From Sisyra terminalis (lineage: Eukaryota; Arthropoda; Insecta; Neuroptera; Sisyridae): DNA of 64,000 bases. The notes below the pieces were generated by a model. The model saw nothing but the letters and a program-made list of their open reading frames with translations. It made no database searches and was not told the origin of the DNA. Position numbers and translations under genes: made by a program. The DNA is taken from NCBI GenBank assembly GCA_958496175.1, contig OY292278.1, positions 46,562,001-46,626,000 of the forward strand. The letters are read 5' to 3'. Positions 1-15,000 of this stretch are shown here, one piece after another; the first letter of the stretch is position 1, and each line of letters begins with the position of its first letter.

Positions 1-3000
1 CTATGTTCACGAGGATTCAACCAAGAATATTCAGCTTAATTTTAGCGAAAAAACCCATCCCTTATATCCTTAATACTCTGTTGAAAATAGTCCTTTTTGA
101 AACTTTGAAATGGAATTGTGAGCGTCCTGTTGCCCACAGGACTAAAATTTTTTCACATTGCTATTCACTTGAAGGCCTTGTTTCATAATCCGTCGAGAAA
201 AGTTTGCCACATAATAAAAAGTCACCCCCTTAAAATGACCTTATTTCTGCCTTAATTTGTCACATGGATTTTTAACTCCTTATCTTCCCGTTTTGAATTC
301 CCAGCACACTATCCCGTTTAAACTTAATATTTTACAATAGCTATGTTCACGAGGAATCAAACAAGAATATTCAGCTTAATTTTAGCGAAAAAACCCATCC
401 CTTATATCCTTTATAATCTGTTGAAAATAGTCCTTTTTGAAACTTTGAAAAGAAATTATGAGCGTCCTGTTGCCCACAGGACTAAAATTTTTTCACATTG
501 CTATTCACTTGAAGGCCTTGTTTCATAATCCGTCGAGAAAAGTATGCCTCATAATGAAAAGTCACCCCCTTAAAATGACCTTATTTCTGCCTTAATTTTT
601 CTCATGGATTTTTAACTCCTTATCTTCCCGTTTTGAATTCCCAGCACACTATCCCGTTTAAACTTAATATTTTACAATAGCTATGTTCACGAGGAATCAA
701 ACAAGAATATTCAGCTTAATTTTAGCGAAAAAACCCATCCCTTATATCCTTAATACTCTGTTGAAAATAGTCCTTTTTGAAACTTTGAAATGGAATTGTG
801 AGCGTCCTGTTGCCCACAGGACTAAAATTTTTTCTCATTGCTATTCACTTGAAGGCCTTGTTTCATAATCCGTCGAGAAAAGTTTGCCTCATAATAAAAA
901 GTCACCCCCTTAAAATGACCTTATTTCTGCCTTAATTTGTCGCATGGATTTTTAACTCCTTATCTTCCCGTTTTGAATTCCCAGCACACTATCCCGTTTA
1001 AACTTAATATTTTACAATAACTATGTTCACGAGGATTCAACCAATAATATTGAGCTTAATTTTAGCGAAAAAACCCATCCCTTATATTTTTAATACTCTG
1101 TTGAAAATCGTCCTTTTTGAAACTTTGAAATTGAATTGTGAGCGTCCTGTTGCCCACAGGACTAAAATTTTTTCACATTGCTATTCACTTGAGGGCCTTG
1201 TTTCATAATCCGTCGAGAAAAGTATGCCTCATAATAAAAAGTCACCCCCTTAAAATGACCTTATTTCTGCCTTAATTTGTCACATGGATTTTTAACTCCT
1301 TATCTTCCCGTTTTGAATTCCCAGCACACTATCCCGTTTAAACTTAATATTTTACAATAGCTATGTTCACGAGGAATCAAACAAGAATATTCAGCTTAAT
1401 TTTAGCGAAAAAACCCATCCCTTATATCCTTTATAATCTGTTGAAAATAGTCCTTTTTGAAACTTTGAAAAGAAATTATGAGCGTCCTGTTGCCCACAGG
1501 ACTAAAATTTTTTCACATTGCTATTCACTTGAAGGCCTTGTTTCCTAATCCGTCGAGAAATGTATGCCACATAATAAAAAGTCACCCCCTTAAAATGATC
1601 TTATTTCAGCCTTAATTTGTCGCATAGACTTTCATCTCCTTATCTTCCCGTTTTAAATTCCCAGCACACTATCCCGTTTAAACTTAATATTTTACAATAG
1701 CTATGTTCACGAGGATTCAACCAAGAATATTCAGCTTAATTTTAGCGAAAAAACCCATCCCTTATATCCTTAATACTCTGTTGAAAATAGTCCTTTTTGA
1801 AACTTTGAAATGGAATTGTGAGCGTCCTGTTGCCCACAGGACTAAAATTTTTTCACATTGCTATTCACTTGAAGGCCTTGTTTCATAATCCGTCGAGAAA
1901 AGTTTGCCACATAATAAAAAGTCACCCCCTTAAAATGATCTTATTTCAGCCTTAATTTGTCGCATAGACTTTCAACTCCTTATCTTCCCGTTTTAAATTC
2001 CCAGCACACTATCCCGTTTAAACTTAATATTTTACAATAACTATGTTCACGAGGATTCAACCAATAATATTGAGCTTAATTTTAGCGAAAAAACCCATCC
2101 CTTATATTTTTAATACTCTGTTGAAAATCGTCCTTTTTGAAACTTTGAAATTGAATTGTGAGCGTCCTGTTGCCCACAGGACTAAAATTTTTTCTCATTG
2201 CTATTCACTTGAAGGCCTTGTTTCATAATCCGTCGAGAAAAGTTTGCCTCATAATAAAAAGTCACCCCCTTAAAATGACCTTATTTCTGCCTTAATTTGT
2301 CGCATGGATTTTTAACTCCTTATCTTCCCGTTTTGAATTCCCAGCACACTATCCCGTTTAAACTTAATATTTTACAATAACTATGTTCACGAGGATTCAA
2401 CCAATAATATTGAGCTTAATTTTAGCGAAAAAACCCATCCCTTATATTTTTAATACTCTGTTGAAAATCGTCCTTTTTGAAACTTTGAAATTGAATTGTG
2501 AGCGTCCTGTTGCCCACAGGACTAAAATTTTTTCACATTGCTATTCACTTGAAGGCCTTGTTTCATAATCCGTCGAGAAAAGTATGCCTCATAATAAAAA
2601 GTCACCCCCTTAAAATGACCTTATTTCTGCCTTAATTTGTCACATGGATTTTTAACTCCTTATCTTCCCGTTTTGAATTCCCAGCACACTATCCCGTTTA
2701 AACTTAATATTTTTCAATAGCTATGTTCACGAGGATTCAACCAAGAATATTGAGCTTAATTTTAGCGAAAAAACCCATCCCTTATATTTTTAATACTCTG
2801 TTGAAAATCGTCCTATTTGAAACTTTGAAATTGAATTGTGAGCGTCCTGTTGCCCACAGGACTAAAATTTTTTCACATTGCTATTCACTTGAAGGCCTTG
2901 TTTCATAATCTGTCGAGAAAAGTATGCCTCATAATAAAAAGTCACCCCCTTAAAATGACCTTATTTCTGCCTTAATTTGTCACATGGATTTTTAACTCCT

Positions 3001-6000
3001 TATCTACCCGTTTTGAATTCCCAGCACACTATCCCGTTTAAACTTAATATTTTACAATAACTATGTTCACGAGGATTCAACCAATAATATTGAGCTTAAT
3101 TTTAGCGAAAAAACCCATCCCTTATATTTTTAATACTCTGTTGAAAATCGTCCTTTTTGAAACTTTGAAATTGAATTGTGAGCGTCCTGTTGCCCACAGG
3201 ACTAAAAATTTTTCACATTGCTATTCACTTGAGGGCCTTGTTTCATAATCCGTCGAGAAAAGTATGCCTCATAATGAAAAGTCACCCCCTTAAAATGATC
3301 TTATTTCAGCCTTAATTTGTCGCATAGACTTTCAACTCCTTATCTTCCCGTTTTAATTTCCCAGCACACTACCCCGTTTAAACTTAATATTTTACAATAG
3401 CTATGTTCACGAGGATTCAACCAAGAATATTCAGCTTAATTTTAGCGAAAAAACCCATCCCTTATATCCTTAATACTCTGTTGAAAATAGTCCTTTTTGA
3501 AACTTTGAAATGGAATTGTGAGCGTCCTGTTGCCCACAGGACTAAAATTTTTTCACATTGCTATTCACTTGAGGGCCTTGTTTCATAATCCGTCGAGAAA
3601 AGTATGCCTCATAATAAAAAGTCACCCCCTTAAAATGACCTCATTTCTGCCTTAATTTGTCGCATGGATTTTTAACTCCTTATCTTCCCGTTTTGAATTC
3701 CCAGCACACTATCCCGTTTAAACTTAATATTTTACAATAGCTATGTTCACGAGGATTCAACCAAGAATATTGAGCTTAATTTTAGCGAAAAAACCCATCC
3801 CTTATATTTTTAATACTCTGTTGAAAATCGTCCTTTTTGAAACTTTGAAATTGAATTGTGAGCGTCCTGTTGCCCACAGGACTAAAATTTTTTCACATTG
3901 CTATTCACTTGAAGGCCTTGTTTCATAATCTGTCGAGAAAAGTATGCCTCATAATAAAAAGTCACCCCCTTAAAATGACCTTATTTCTGCCTTAATTTGT
4001 CACATGGATTTTTAACTCCTTATCTACCCGTTTTGAATTCCCAGCACACTATCCCGTTTAAACTTAATATTTTACAATAGCTATGTTCACGAGGATTCAA
4101 ACAAGAATATTCAGCTTAATTTTAGCGAAAAAACCCATCCCTTATATCCTTTATAATCTGTTGAAAATAGTCCTTTTTGAAACTTTGAAATTGAATTGTG
4201 AGCGTCCTGTTGCCCACAGGACTAAAATTTTTTCACATTGCTATTCACTTGAGGGCCTTGTTTCATAATCCGTCGAGAAAAGTTTGCCTCATAATAAAAA
4301 GTCACCCTCTTAAAATGACCTTATTTCTGCCTTAATTTGTCGCAAGGATTTTTAACTCCTTATCTTCCCGTTTTGAATTCCCAGCACACTATCCCGTTTA
4401 AACTTAATATTTTTCAATAGCTATGTTCACGAGGATTCAACCAAGAATATTGAGCTTAATTTTAGCGAAAAAACCCATCCCTTATATTTTTAATACTCTG
4501 TTGAAAATCGTCCTATTTGAAACTTTGAAATTGAATTGTGAGCGTCCTGTTGCCCACAGGACTAAAATTTTTTCACATTGCTATTCACTTGAAGGCCTTG
4601 TTTCATAATCTGTCGAGAAAAGTATGCCTCATAATAAAAAGTCACCCCCTTAAAATGACCTTATTTCTGCCTTAATTTGTCACATGGATTTTTAACTCCT
4701 TATCTACCCGTTTTGAATTCCCAGCACACTATCCCGTTTAAACTTAATATTTTACAATAACTATGTTCACGAGGATTCAACCAATAATATTGAGCTTAAT
4801 TTTAGCGAAAAAACCCATCCCTTATATTTTTAATACTCTGTTGAAAATCGTCCTTTTTGAAACTTTGAAATTGAATTGTGAGCGTCCTGTTGCCCACAGG
4901 ACTAAAAATTTTTCACATTGCTATTCACTTGAGGGCCTTGTTTCATAATCCGTCGAGAAAAGTATGCCTCATAATGAAAAGTCACCCCCTTAAAATGATC
5001 TTATTTCAGCCTTAATTTGTCGCATAGACTTTCAACTCCTTATCTTCCCGTTTTAATTTCCCAGCACACTACCCCGTTTAAACTTAATATTTTACAATAG
5101 CTATGTTCACGAGGATTCAACCAAGAATATTCAGCTTAATTTTAGCGAAAAAACCCATCCCTTATATCCTTAATACTCTGTTGAAAATAGTCCTTTTTGA
5201 AACTTTGAAATGGAATTGTGAGCGTCCTGTTGCCCACAGGACTAAAATTTTTTCACATTGCTATTCACTTGAGGGCCTTGTTTCATAATCCGTCGAGAAA
5301 AGTATGCCTCATAATAAAAAGTCACCCCCTTAAAATGACCTCATTTCTGCCTTAATTTGTCGCATGGATTTTTAACTCCTTATCTTCCCGTTTTGAATTC
5401 CCAGCACACTATCCCGTTTAAACTTAATATTTTACAATAGCTATGTTCACGAGGATTCAACCAAGAATATTGAGCTTAATTTTAGCGAAAAAACCCATCC
5501 CTTATATTTTTAATACTCTGTTGAAAATCGTCCTTTTTGAAACTTTGAAATTGAATTGTGAGCGTCCTGTTGCCCACAGGACTAAAATTTTTTCACATTG
5601 CTATTCACTTGAAGGCCTTGTTTCATAATCTGTCGAGAAAAGTATGCCTCATAATAAAAAGTCACCCCCTTAAAATGACCTTATTTCTGCCTTAATTTGT
5701 CACATGGATTTTTAACTCCTTATCTACCCGTTTTGAATTCCCAGCACACTATCCCGTTTAAACTTAATATTTTACAATAACTATGTTCACGAGGATTCAA
5801 CCAATAATATTGAGCTTAATTTTAGCGAAAAAACCCATCCCTTATATTTTTAATACTCTGTTGAAAATCGTCCTTTTTGAAACTTTGAAATTGAATTGTG
5901 AGCGTCCTGTTGCCCACAGGACTAAAAATTTTTCACATTGCTATTCACTTGAGGGCCTTGTTTCATAATCCGTCGAGAAAAGTATGCCTCATAATGAAAA

Positions 6001-9000
6001 GTCACCCCCTTAAAATGATCTTATTTCAGCCTTAATTTGTCGCATAGACTTTCAACTCCTTATCTTCCCGTTTTAATTTCCCAGCACACTACCCCGTTTA
6101 AACTTAATATTTTACAATAGCTATGTTCACGAGGATTCAACCAAGAATATTCAGCTTAATTTTAGCGAAAAAACCCATCCCTTATATCCTTAATACTCTG
6201 TTGAAAATAGTCCTTTTTGAAACTTTGAAATGGAATTGTGAGCGTCCTGTTGCCCACAGGACTAAAATTTTTTCACATTGCTATTCACTTGAGGGCCTTG
6301 TTTCATAATCCGTCGAGAAAAGTATGCCTCATAATAAAAAGTCACCCCCTTAAAATGACCTCATTTCTGCCTTAATTTGTCGCATGGATTTTTAACTCCT
6401 TATCTTCCCGTTTTGAATTCCCAGCACACTATCCCGTTTAAACTTAATATTTTACAATAGCTATGTTCACGAGGATTCAACCAAGAATATTGAGCTTAAT
6501 TTTAGCGAAAAAACCCATCCCTTATATTTTTAATACTCTGTTGAAAATCGTCCTTTTTGAAACTTTGAAATTGAATTGTGAGCGTCCTGTTGCCCACAGG
6601 ACTAAAATTTTTTCACATTGCTATTCACTTGAAGGCCTTGTTTCATAATCTGTCGAGAAAAGTATGCCTCATAATAAAAAGTCACCCCCTTAAAATGACC
6701 TTATTTCTGCCTTAATTTGTCACATGGATTTTTAACTCCTTATCTACCCGTTTTGAATTCCCAGCACACTATCCCGTTTAAACTTAATATTTTACAATAG
6801 CTATGTTCACGAGGATTCAAACAAGAATATTCAGCTTAATTTTAGCGAAAAAACCCATCCCTTATATCCTTTATAATCTGTTGAAAATAGTCCTTTTTGA
6901 AACTTTGAAATTGAATTGTGAGCGTCTTGTTGCCCACAGGTCTAAAATTTTTTCACATTGCTATTCACTTGAGGGCCTTGTTTCATAATCCGTCGAGAAA
7001 AGTATGCCTCATAATGAAAAGTCACCCCCTTAAAATGATCTTATTTCAGCCTTAATTTGTCGCATAGACTTTCAACTCCTTATCTTCCCGTTTTAAATTC
7101 CCAGCACACTATCCCGTTTAAACTTAATATTTTACAATAGCTATGTTCACGAGGATTCAACCAATAATATTGAGCTTAATTTTAGCGAAAAAACCCATCC
7201 CTTATATTTTTAATACTCTGTTGAAAATCGTCCTTTTTGAAACTTTGAAATGGAATTGTGAGCGTCCTGTTGCCCACAGGACTAAAATTTTTTCTCATTG
7301 CTATTCACTTGAAGGCCTTGTATCATAATCCGTCGAGAAAAGTTTGCCACATAATAAAAAGTCACCCCCTTAAAATGATCTTATTTCAGCCTTAATTGGT
7401 CGCATAGACTTTCAACTCCTTATCTTCCCGTTTTAAATTCCCAGCACACTATCCCGTTTAAACTTAATATTTTACAATAACTATGTTCACGAGGATTCAA
7501 CCAATAATATTGAGCTTAATTTTAGCGAAAAAACCCATCCCTTATATTTTTAATACTCTGTTGAAAATCGTCCTTTTTGAAACTTTGAAATTGAATTGTG
7601 AGCGTCCTGTTGCCCACAGTACTAAAATTTTTTCTCATTGCTATTCACTTGAAGGCCTTGTTTCATAATCCGTCGAGAAAAGTTTGCCTCATAATAAAAA
7701 GTCACCCCCTTAAAATGATCTTATTTCAGCCTTAATTTGTCGCATAGACTTTCAACTCCTTATCTTCCCGTTTTAAATTCCCAGCACACTATCCCGTTTA
7801 AACTTAATATTTTACAATAACTATGTTCACGAGGATTCAACCAATAATATTGAGCTTAATTTTAGCGAAAAAACCCATCCCTTATATTTTTAATACTCTG
7901 TTGAAAATCGTCCTTTTTGAAACTTTGAAATTGAATTGTGAGCGTCCTGTTGCCCACAGGACTTAATTTTTTTCACATTGCTATTCACTTGAAGGCCTTG
8001 TTTCATAATCCGTCGAGAAAAGTTTGCCTCATAATAAAAAGTCACCCCCTTAAAATGACCTTATTTCTGCCTTAATTTGTCGCATGGATTTTTAACTCCT
8101 TATCTTCCCGTTTTGAATTCCCAGCACACTATCCCGTTTAAACTTAATATTTTACAATAACTATGTTCACGAGGATTCAACCAATTATATTGAGCTTAAT
8201 TTTAGCGAAAAAACCCATCCCTTATATTTTTAATTCTCTGTTGAAAATCGTCCTTTTTGAAACTTTGAAATTGAATTGTGAGCGTCCTGTTGCCCACAGG
8301 ACTAAAATTTTTTCACATTGCTATTCACTTGAGGGCCTTGTTTCATAATCCGTCGAGAAAAGTTTGCCTCATAATAAAAAGTCACCCCCTTAAAATGACC
8401 TTATTTCTGCCTTAATTTGTCGCATGGATTTTTAACTCCTTATCTTCCCGTTTTGAATTCCCAGCACACTATCCCGTTTAAACTTAATATTTTACAATAA
8501 CTATGTTCACGAGGATTCAACCAATAATATTGAGCTTAATTTTAGCGAAAAAACCCATCCCTTATATTTTTAATACTCTGTTGAAAATCGTCCTTTTTGA
8601 AACTTTGAAATTGAATTGTGAGCGTCCTGTTGCCCACAGGACTAAAATTTTTTCACATTGCTATTCACTTGAAGGCCTTGTTTCATAATCCGTCGAGAAA
8701 AGTATGCCTCATAATAAAAAGTCACCCCCTTAAAATGACCTTATTTCTGCCTTAATTTGTCACATGGATTTTTAACTCCTTATCTTCCCGTTTTGAATTC
8801 CCAGCACACTATCCCGTTTAAACTTAATATTTTTCAATAGCTATGTTCACGAGGATTCAACCAAGAATATTGAGCTTAATTTTAGCGAAAAAACCCATCC
8901 CTTATATTTTTAATACTCTGTTGAAAATCGTCCTTTTTGAAACTTTGAAATTGAATTGTGAGCGTCCTGTTGCCCACAGGACTAAAATTTTTTCACATTG

Positions 9001-12000
9001 CTATTCACTTGAGGGCCTTGTTTCATAATCCGTCGAGAAAAGTTTGCCTCATAATAAAAAGTCACCCTCTTAAAATGACCTTATTTCTGCCTTAATTTGT
9101 CGCAAGGATTTTTAACTCCTTATCTTCCCGTTTTGAATTCCCAGCACACTATCACGTTTAAACTTAATATTTTACAATAGCAATGTTCACGAGGATTCAA
9201 CCAATAATATTGAGCTTAATTTTAGCGAAAAAACCCATCCCTTATATTTTTAATACTCTGTTGAAAATCGTCCTTTTTGAAACTTTGAAATTGAATTGTG
9301 AGCGTCCTGTTGCCCACAGGACTAAAATTTTTTCACATTGCTATTCACTTGAGGGCCTTGTTTCATAATCCGTCGAGAAAAGTTTGCCTCATAATAAAAA
9401 GTCACCCCCTTAAAATGACCTTATTTCTGCCTTAATTTGTCGCATGGATTTTTAACTCCTTATCTTCCCATTTTGAATTCCCAGCACACTATCCCGTTTA
9501 AACTTAATATTTTACAATAACTATGTTCACGAGGATTCAACCAATAATATTGAGCTTAATTTTAGCGAAAAAACCCATCCCTTATATTTTTAATACTCTG
9601 TTGAAAATCGTCCTTTTTGAAACTTTGAAATTGAATTGTGAGCGTCCTGTTGCCCACAGGACTAAAATTTTTTCACATTGCTATTCACTTGAGGGCCTTG
9701 TTTCATAATCCTTCGAGAAAAGTTTGCCTCATAATAAAAAGTCACCCCCTTAAAATGATCTTATTTCAGCCTTAATTTGTCGCATAGACTTTCAACTCCT
9801 TATCTTCCCGTTTTAAATTCCCAGCACACTATCCCGTTTAAACTTAATATTTTACAATAACTATGTTCACGAGGATTCAACCAATAATATTGAGCTTAAT
9901 TTTAGCGAAAAAACCCATCCCTTATATTTTTAATTCTCTGTTGAAAATCGTCCTTTTTGAAACTTTGAAATTGAGTTGTGAGCGTCCTGTTGCCCACAGG
10001 ACTAAAATTTTTTCACATTGCTATTCACTTGAGGGCCTTGTTTCATAATCCGTCGAGAAAAGTTTGCCTCATAATAAAAAGTCACCCCCTTAAAATGACC
10101 TCATTTCTGCCTTAATTTGTCGCATGGATTTTTAACTCCTTATCTTCCCGTTTTGAATTCCCAGCACACTATCCCGTTTAAACTTAATATTTTACAATAG
10201 CTATGTTCACGAGGATTCAACCAAGAATATTGAGCTTAATTTTAGCGAAAAAACCCATCCCTTATATTTTTAATTCTCTGTTGAAAATCGTCCTTTTTGA
10301 AACTTTGAAATTGAATTGTGAGCGTCCTGTTGCCCACAGGACTAAAATTTTTTCACATTGCTATTCACTTGAAGGCCTTGTTTCATAATCTGTCGAGAAA
10401 AGTATGCCTCATAATAAAAAGTCACCCCCTTAAAATGACCTTATTTCTACCTTAATTTGTCACATGGATTTTTAACTCCTTATCTACCCGTTTTGAATTC
10501 CCTGCACACTATCCCGTTTAAACTTAATATTTTACAATAGCTATGTTCACGAGGATTCAAACAAGAATATTCAGCTTAATTTTAGCGAAAAAACCCATCC
10601 CTTATATCCTTTATAATCTGTTGAAAATAGTCCTTTTTGAAACTTTGAAATTGAATTGTGAGCGTCCTGTTGCCCACAGGACTAAAATTTTTTCACATTG
10701 CTATTCACTTGAGGGCCTTGTTTCATAATCCGTCGAGAAAAGTTTGCCTCATAATAAAAAGTCACCCTCTTAAAATGACCTTATTTCTGCCTTAATTTGT
10801 CGCAAGGATTTTTAACTCCTTATCTTCCCGTTTTGAATTCCCAGCACACTATCACGTTTAAACTTAATATTTTACAATAGCAATGTTCACGAGGATTCAA
10901 CCAATAATATTGAGCTTAATTTTAGCGAAAAAACCCATCCCTTATATTTTTAATACTCTGTTGAAAATCGTCCTTTTTGAAACTTTGAAATTGAATTGTG
11001 AGCGTCCTGTTGCCCACAGGACTAAAATTTTTTCACATTGCTATTCACTTGAGGGCCTTGTTTCATAATCCGTCGAGAAAAGTTTGCCTCATAATAAAAA
11101 GTCACCCCCTTAAAATGACCTTATTTCTGCCTTAATTTGTCGCATGGATTTTTAACTCCTTATCTTCCCGTTTTGAATTCCCAGCACACTATCCCGTTTA
11201 AACTTAATATTTTACAATAACTATGTTCACGAGGATTCAACCAATAATATTGAGCTTAATTTTAGCGAAAAAACCCATCACTTATATTTTTAATACTCTG
11301 TTGAAAATCGTCCTTTTTGAAACTTTGAAATTGAATTGTGAGCGTCCTGTTGCCCACAGGACTAAAATTTTTTCACATTGCTATTCACTTGAGGGCCTTG
11401 TTTCATAATCCTTCGAGAAAAGTTTGCCTCATAATAAAAAGTCACCCCCTTAAAATGATCTTATTTCAGCCTTAATTTGTCGCATAGACTTTCAACTCCT
11501 TATCTTCCCGTTTTAAATTCCCAGCACACTATCCCGTTTAAACTTAATATTTTACAATAACTATGTTCACGAGGATTCAACCAATAATATTGAGCTTAAT
11601 TTTAGCGAAAAAACCCATCCCTTATATTTTTAATACTCTGTTGAAAATCGTCCTTTTTGAAACTTTGAAATTGAATTGTGAGCGTCCTGTTGCCCACAGG
11701 ACTAAAATTTTTTCACATTGCTATTCACTTGAGGGCCTTGTTTCATAATCCGTCGAGAAAAGTATGCCTCATAATAAAAAGTCACCCCCTTAAAATGACC
11801 TTATTTCTGCCTTAATTTGTCACATGGATTTTTAACTCCTTATCTACCCGTTTTGAATTCCCAGCACACTATCCCGTTTAAACTTAATATTTTACAATAG
11901 CTATGTTCACGAGGAATCAAACAAGAATATTCAGCTTAATTTTAGCGAAAAAACCCTTCCCTTATATCCTTTATAATCTGTTGAAAATAGTCCTTTTTGA

Positions 12001-15000
12001 AACTTTGAAATGAAATTATGAGCGTCCTGTTGCCCACAGGACTAAAATTTTTTCACATTGCTATTCACTTGAAGGCCTTGTTTCCTAATCCGTCGAGAAA
12101 TGTATGCCACATAATAAAAAGTCACCCCCTTAAAATGATCTTATTTCAGCCTTAATTTGTCGCATAGACTTTCAACTCCTTATCTTCCCGTTTTAAATTC
12201 CCAGCACACTATCCCGTTTAAACTTAATATTTTACAATAACTATGTTCACGAGGATTCAACCAATAATATTGAGCTTAATTTTAGCGAAAAAACCCATCC
12301 CTTATATTTTTAATACTCTGTTGAAAATCGTCCTTTTTGAAACTTTGAAATTGAATTGTGAGCGTCCTGTTGCCCACAGGACTTAAATTTTTTCACATTG
12401 CTATTCACTTGAGGGCCTTGTTTCATAATCCGTCGAGAAAAGTTTGCCTCATAATAAAAAGTCACCCCCTTAAAATGACCTTATTTCTGCCTTAATTTGT
12501 CGCATGGATTTTTAACTCCTTATCTTCCCGTTTTGAATTCCCAGCACACTATCCCGTTTAAACTTAATATTTTACAATAACTATGTTCACGAGGATTCAA
12601 CCAATAATATTGAGCTTAATTTTAGCGAAAAAACCCATCCCTTATATTTTTAATACTCTGTTGAAAATCGTCCTTTTTGAAACTTTGAAATTGAATTGTG
12701 AGCGTCCTGTTGCCCACAGGACTAAAATTTTTTCACATTGCTATTCACTTGAAGGCCTTGTTTCCTAATCCGTCGAGAAATGTATGCCACATAATAAAAA
12801 GTCACCCCCTTAAAATGATCTTATTACAGCCTTAATTTGTCGCATAGACTTTCAACTCCTTATCTTCCCGTTTTAAATTCCCAGCACACTATCCCGTTTA
12901 AACTTAATATTTTACAATAACTATGTTCACGAGGATTCAACCAATAATATTGAGCTTAATTTTAGCGAAAAAACCCATCCCTTATATTTTTAATACTCTG
13001 TTGAAAATCGTCCTTTTTGAAACTTTGAAATTGAATTGTGAGCGTCCTGTTGCCCACAGGACTAAAATTTTTTCACATTGCTATTCACTTGAGGGCCTTG
13101 TTTCATAATCCGTCGAGAAAAGTTTGCCTCATAATAAAAAGTCACCCCCTTAAAATGATCTTATTACAGCCTTAATTTGTCGCATAGACTTTCAACTCCT
13201 TATCTTCCCGTTTTAAATTCCCAGCACACTATCCCGTTTAAACTTAATATTTTACAATAGCTATGTTCACGAGGATTCAACCAATAATATTGAGCTTAAT
13301 TTTAGCGAAAAAACCCATCCCTTATATTTTTAATACTCTGTTGAAAATCGTCCTTTTTGAAACTTTGAAATTGAATTGTGAGCGTCCTGTTGCCCACAGG
13401 ACTAAAATTTTTTCACATTGCTATTCACTTGAGGGCCTTGTTTCATAATCCGTCGAGAAAAGTATGCCTCATAATAAAAAGTCACCCCCTTAAAATGACC
13501 TTATTTCTGCCTTAATTTGTCACATGGATTTTTAACTCCTTATCTACCCGTTTTGAATTCCCAGCACACTATCCCGTTTAAACTTAATATTTTACAATAG
13601 CTATGTTCACGAGGAATCAAACAAGAATATTCAGCTTAATTTTAGCGAATAAACCCTTCCCTTATATCCTTTATAATCTGTTGAAAATAGTCCTTTTTGA
13701 AACTTTGAAATGAAATTATGAGCGTCCTGTTGCCCACAGGACTAAAATTTTTTCACATTGCTATTCACTTGAAGGCCTTGTTTCATAATCCGTCGAGAAA
13801 AGTTTGCCTCATAATAAAAAGTCACCCCCTTAAAATGATCTTATTTCAGTCTTAATTTGTCGCATAGACTTTCAACTCCTTATCTTCCCGTTTTAAATTC
13901 CCAGCACACTATCCCGTTTAAACTTAATATTTTACAATAGCTATGTTCACGAGGATTCAACCAATAATATTGAGCTTAATTTTAGCGAAAAAACCCATCC
14001 CTTATATTTTTAATACTCTGTTGAAAATCGTCCTTTTTGAAACTTTGAAATTGAATTGTGAGCGTCCTGTTGCCCACAGGACTAAAATTTTTTCACATTG
14101 CTATTCACTTGAGGGCCTTGTTTCATAATCCGTCGAGAAAAGTTTGCCTCATAATAAAAAGTCACCCCCTTAAAATGACCTTATTTCTGCCTTAATTTGT
14201 CGCATGGATTTTTAACTCCTTATCTTCCCGTTTTGAATTCCCAGCACACTATCACGATTAAACTTAATATTTTACAATAACTATGTTCACGAGGATTCAA
14301 CCAAGTATATTCAGCTTAATTTTAGCGAAAAAACCCATCCCTTATATCCTTTATAATCTGTTGAAAATAGTCTTTTTTGAAACTTTGAAATGAAATTGTG
14401 AGCGTCCTGTTGCCCACAGGACAAAAAATTTTTCACATTACCATTCACTTGAAGGCCTTGTTTCATAATCCGTCGAGAAAAGTATGCCTCATAATGAAAA
14501 GTCACCCCCTTAAAATGATCTTATTTCAGCCTTAATTTGTCGCATAGACTTTCAACTCCTTATCTTCCCGTTTTAAATTCCCAGCACACTATCCCGTTTA
14601 AACTTAATATTTTACAATAGCTATGTTCACGAGGAATCAAACAAGAATATTCAGCTTAATTTTAGCGAAAAAACCCTTCCCTTATATCCTTTATAATCTG
14701 TTGAAAATAGTCCTTTTTGAAACTTTGAAATGAAATTATGAGCGTCCTGTTGCCCACAGGACTAAAATTTTTTCACATTGCTATTCACTTGAAGGCCTTG
14801 TTTCCTAATCCGTCGAGAAATGTATGCCACATAATAAAAAGTCACCCCCTTAAAATGATCTTATTTCAGCCTTAATTTGTCGCATAGACTTTCAACTCCT
14901 TATCTTCCCGTTTTAAATTCCCAGCACACTATCCCGTTTAAACTTAATATTTTACAATAACTATGTTCACGAGGATTCAACCAATAATATTGAGCTTAAT

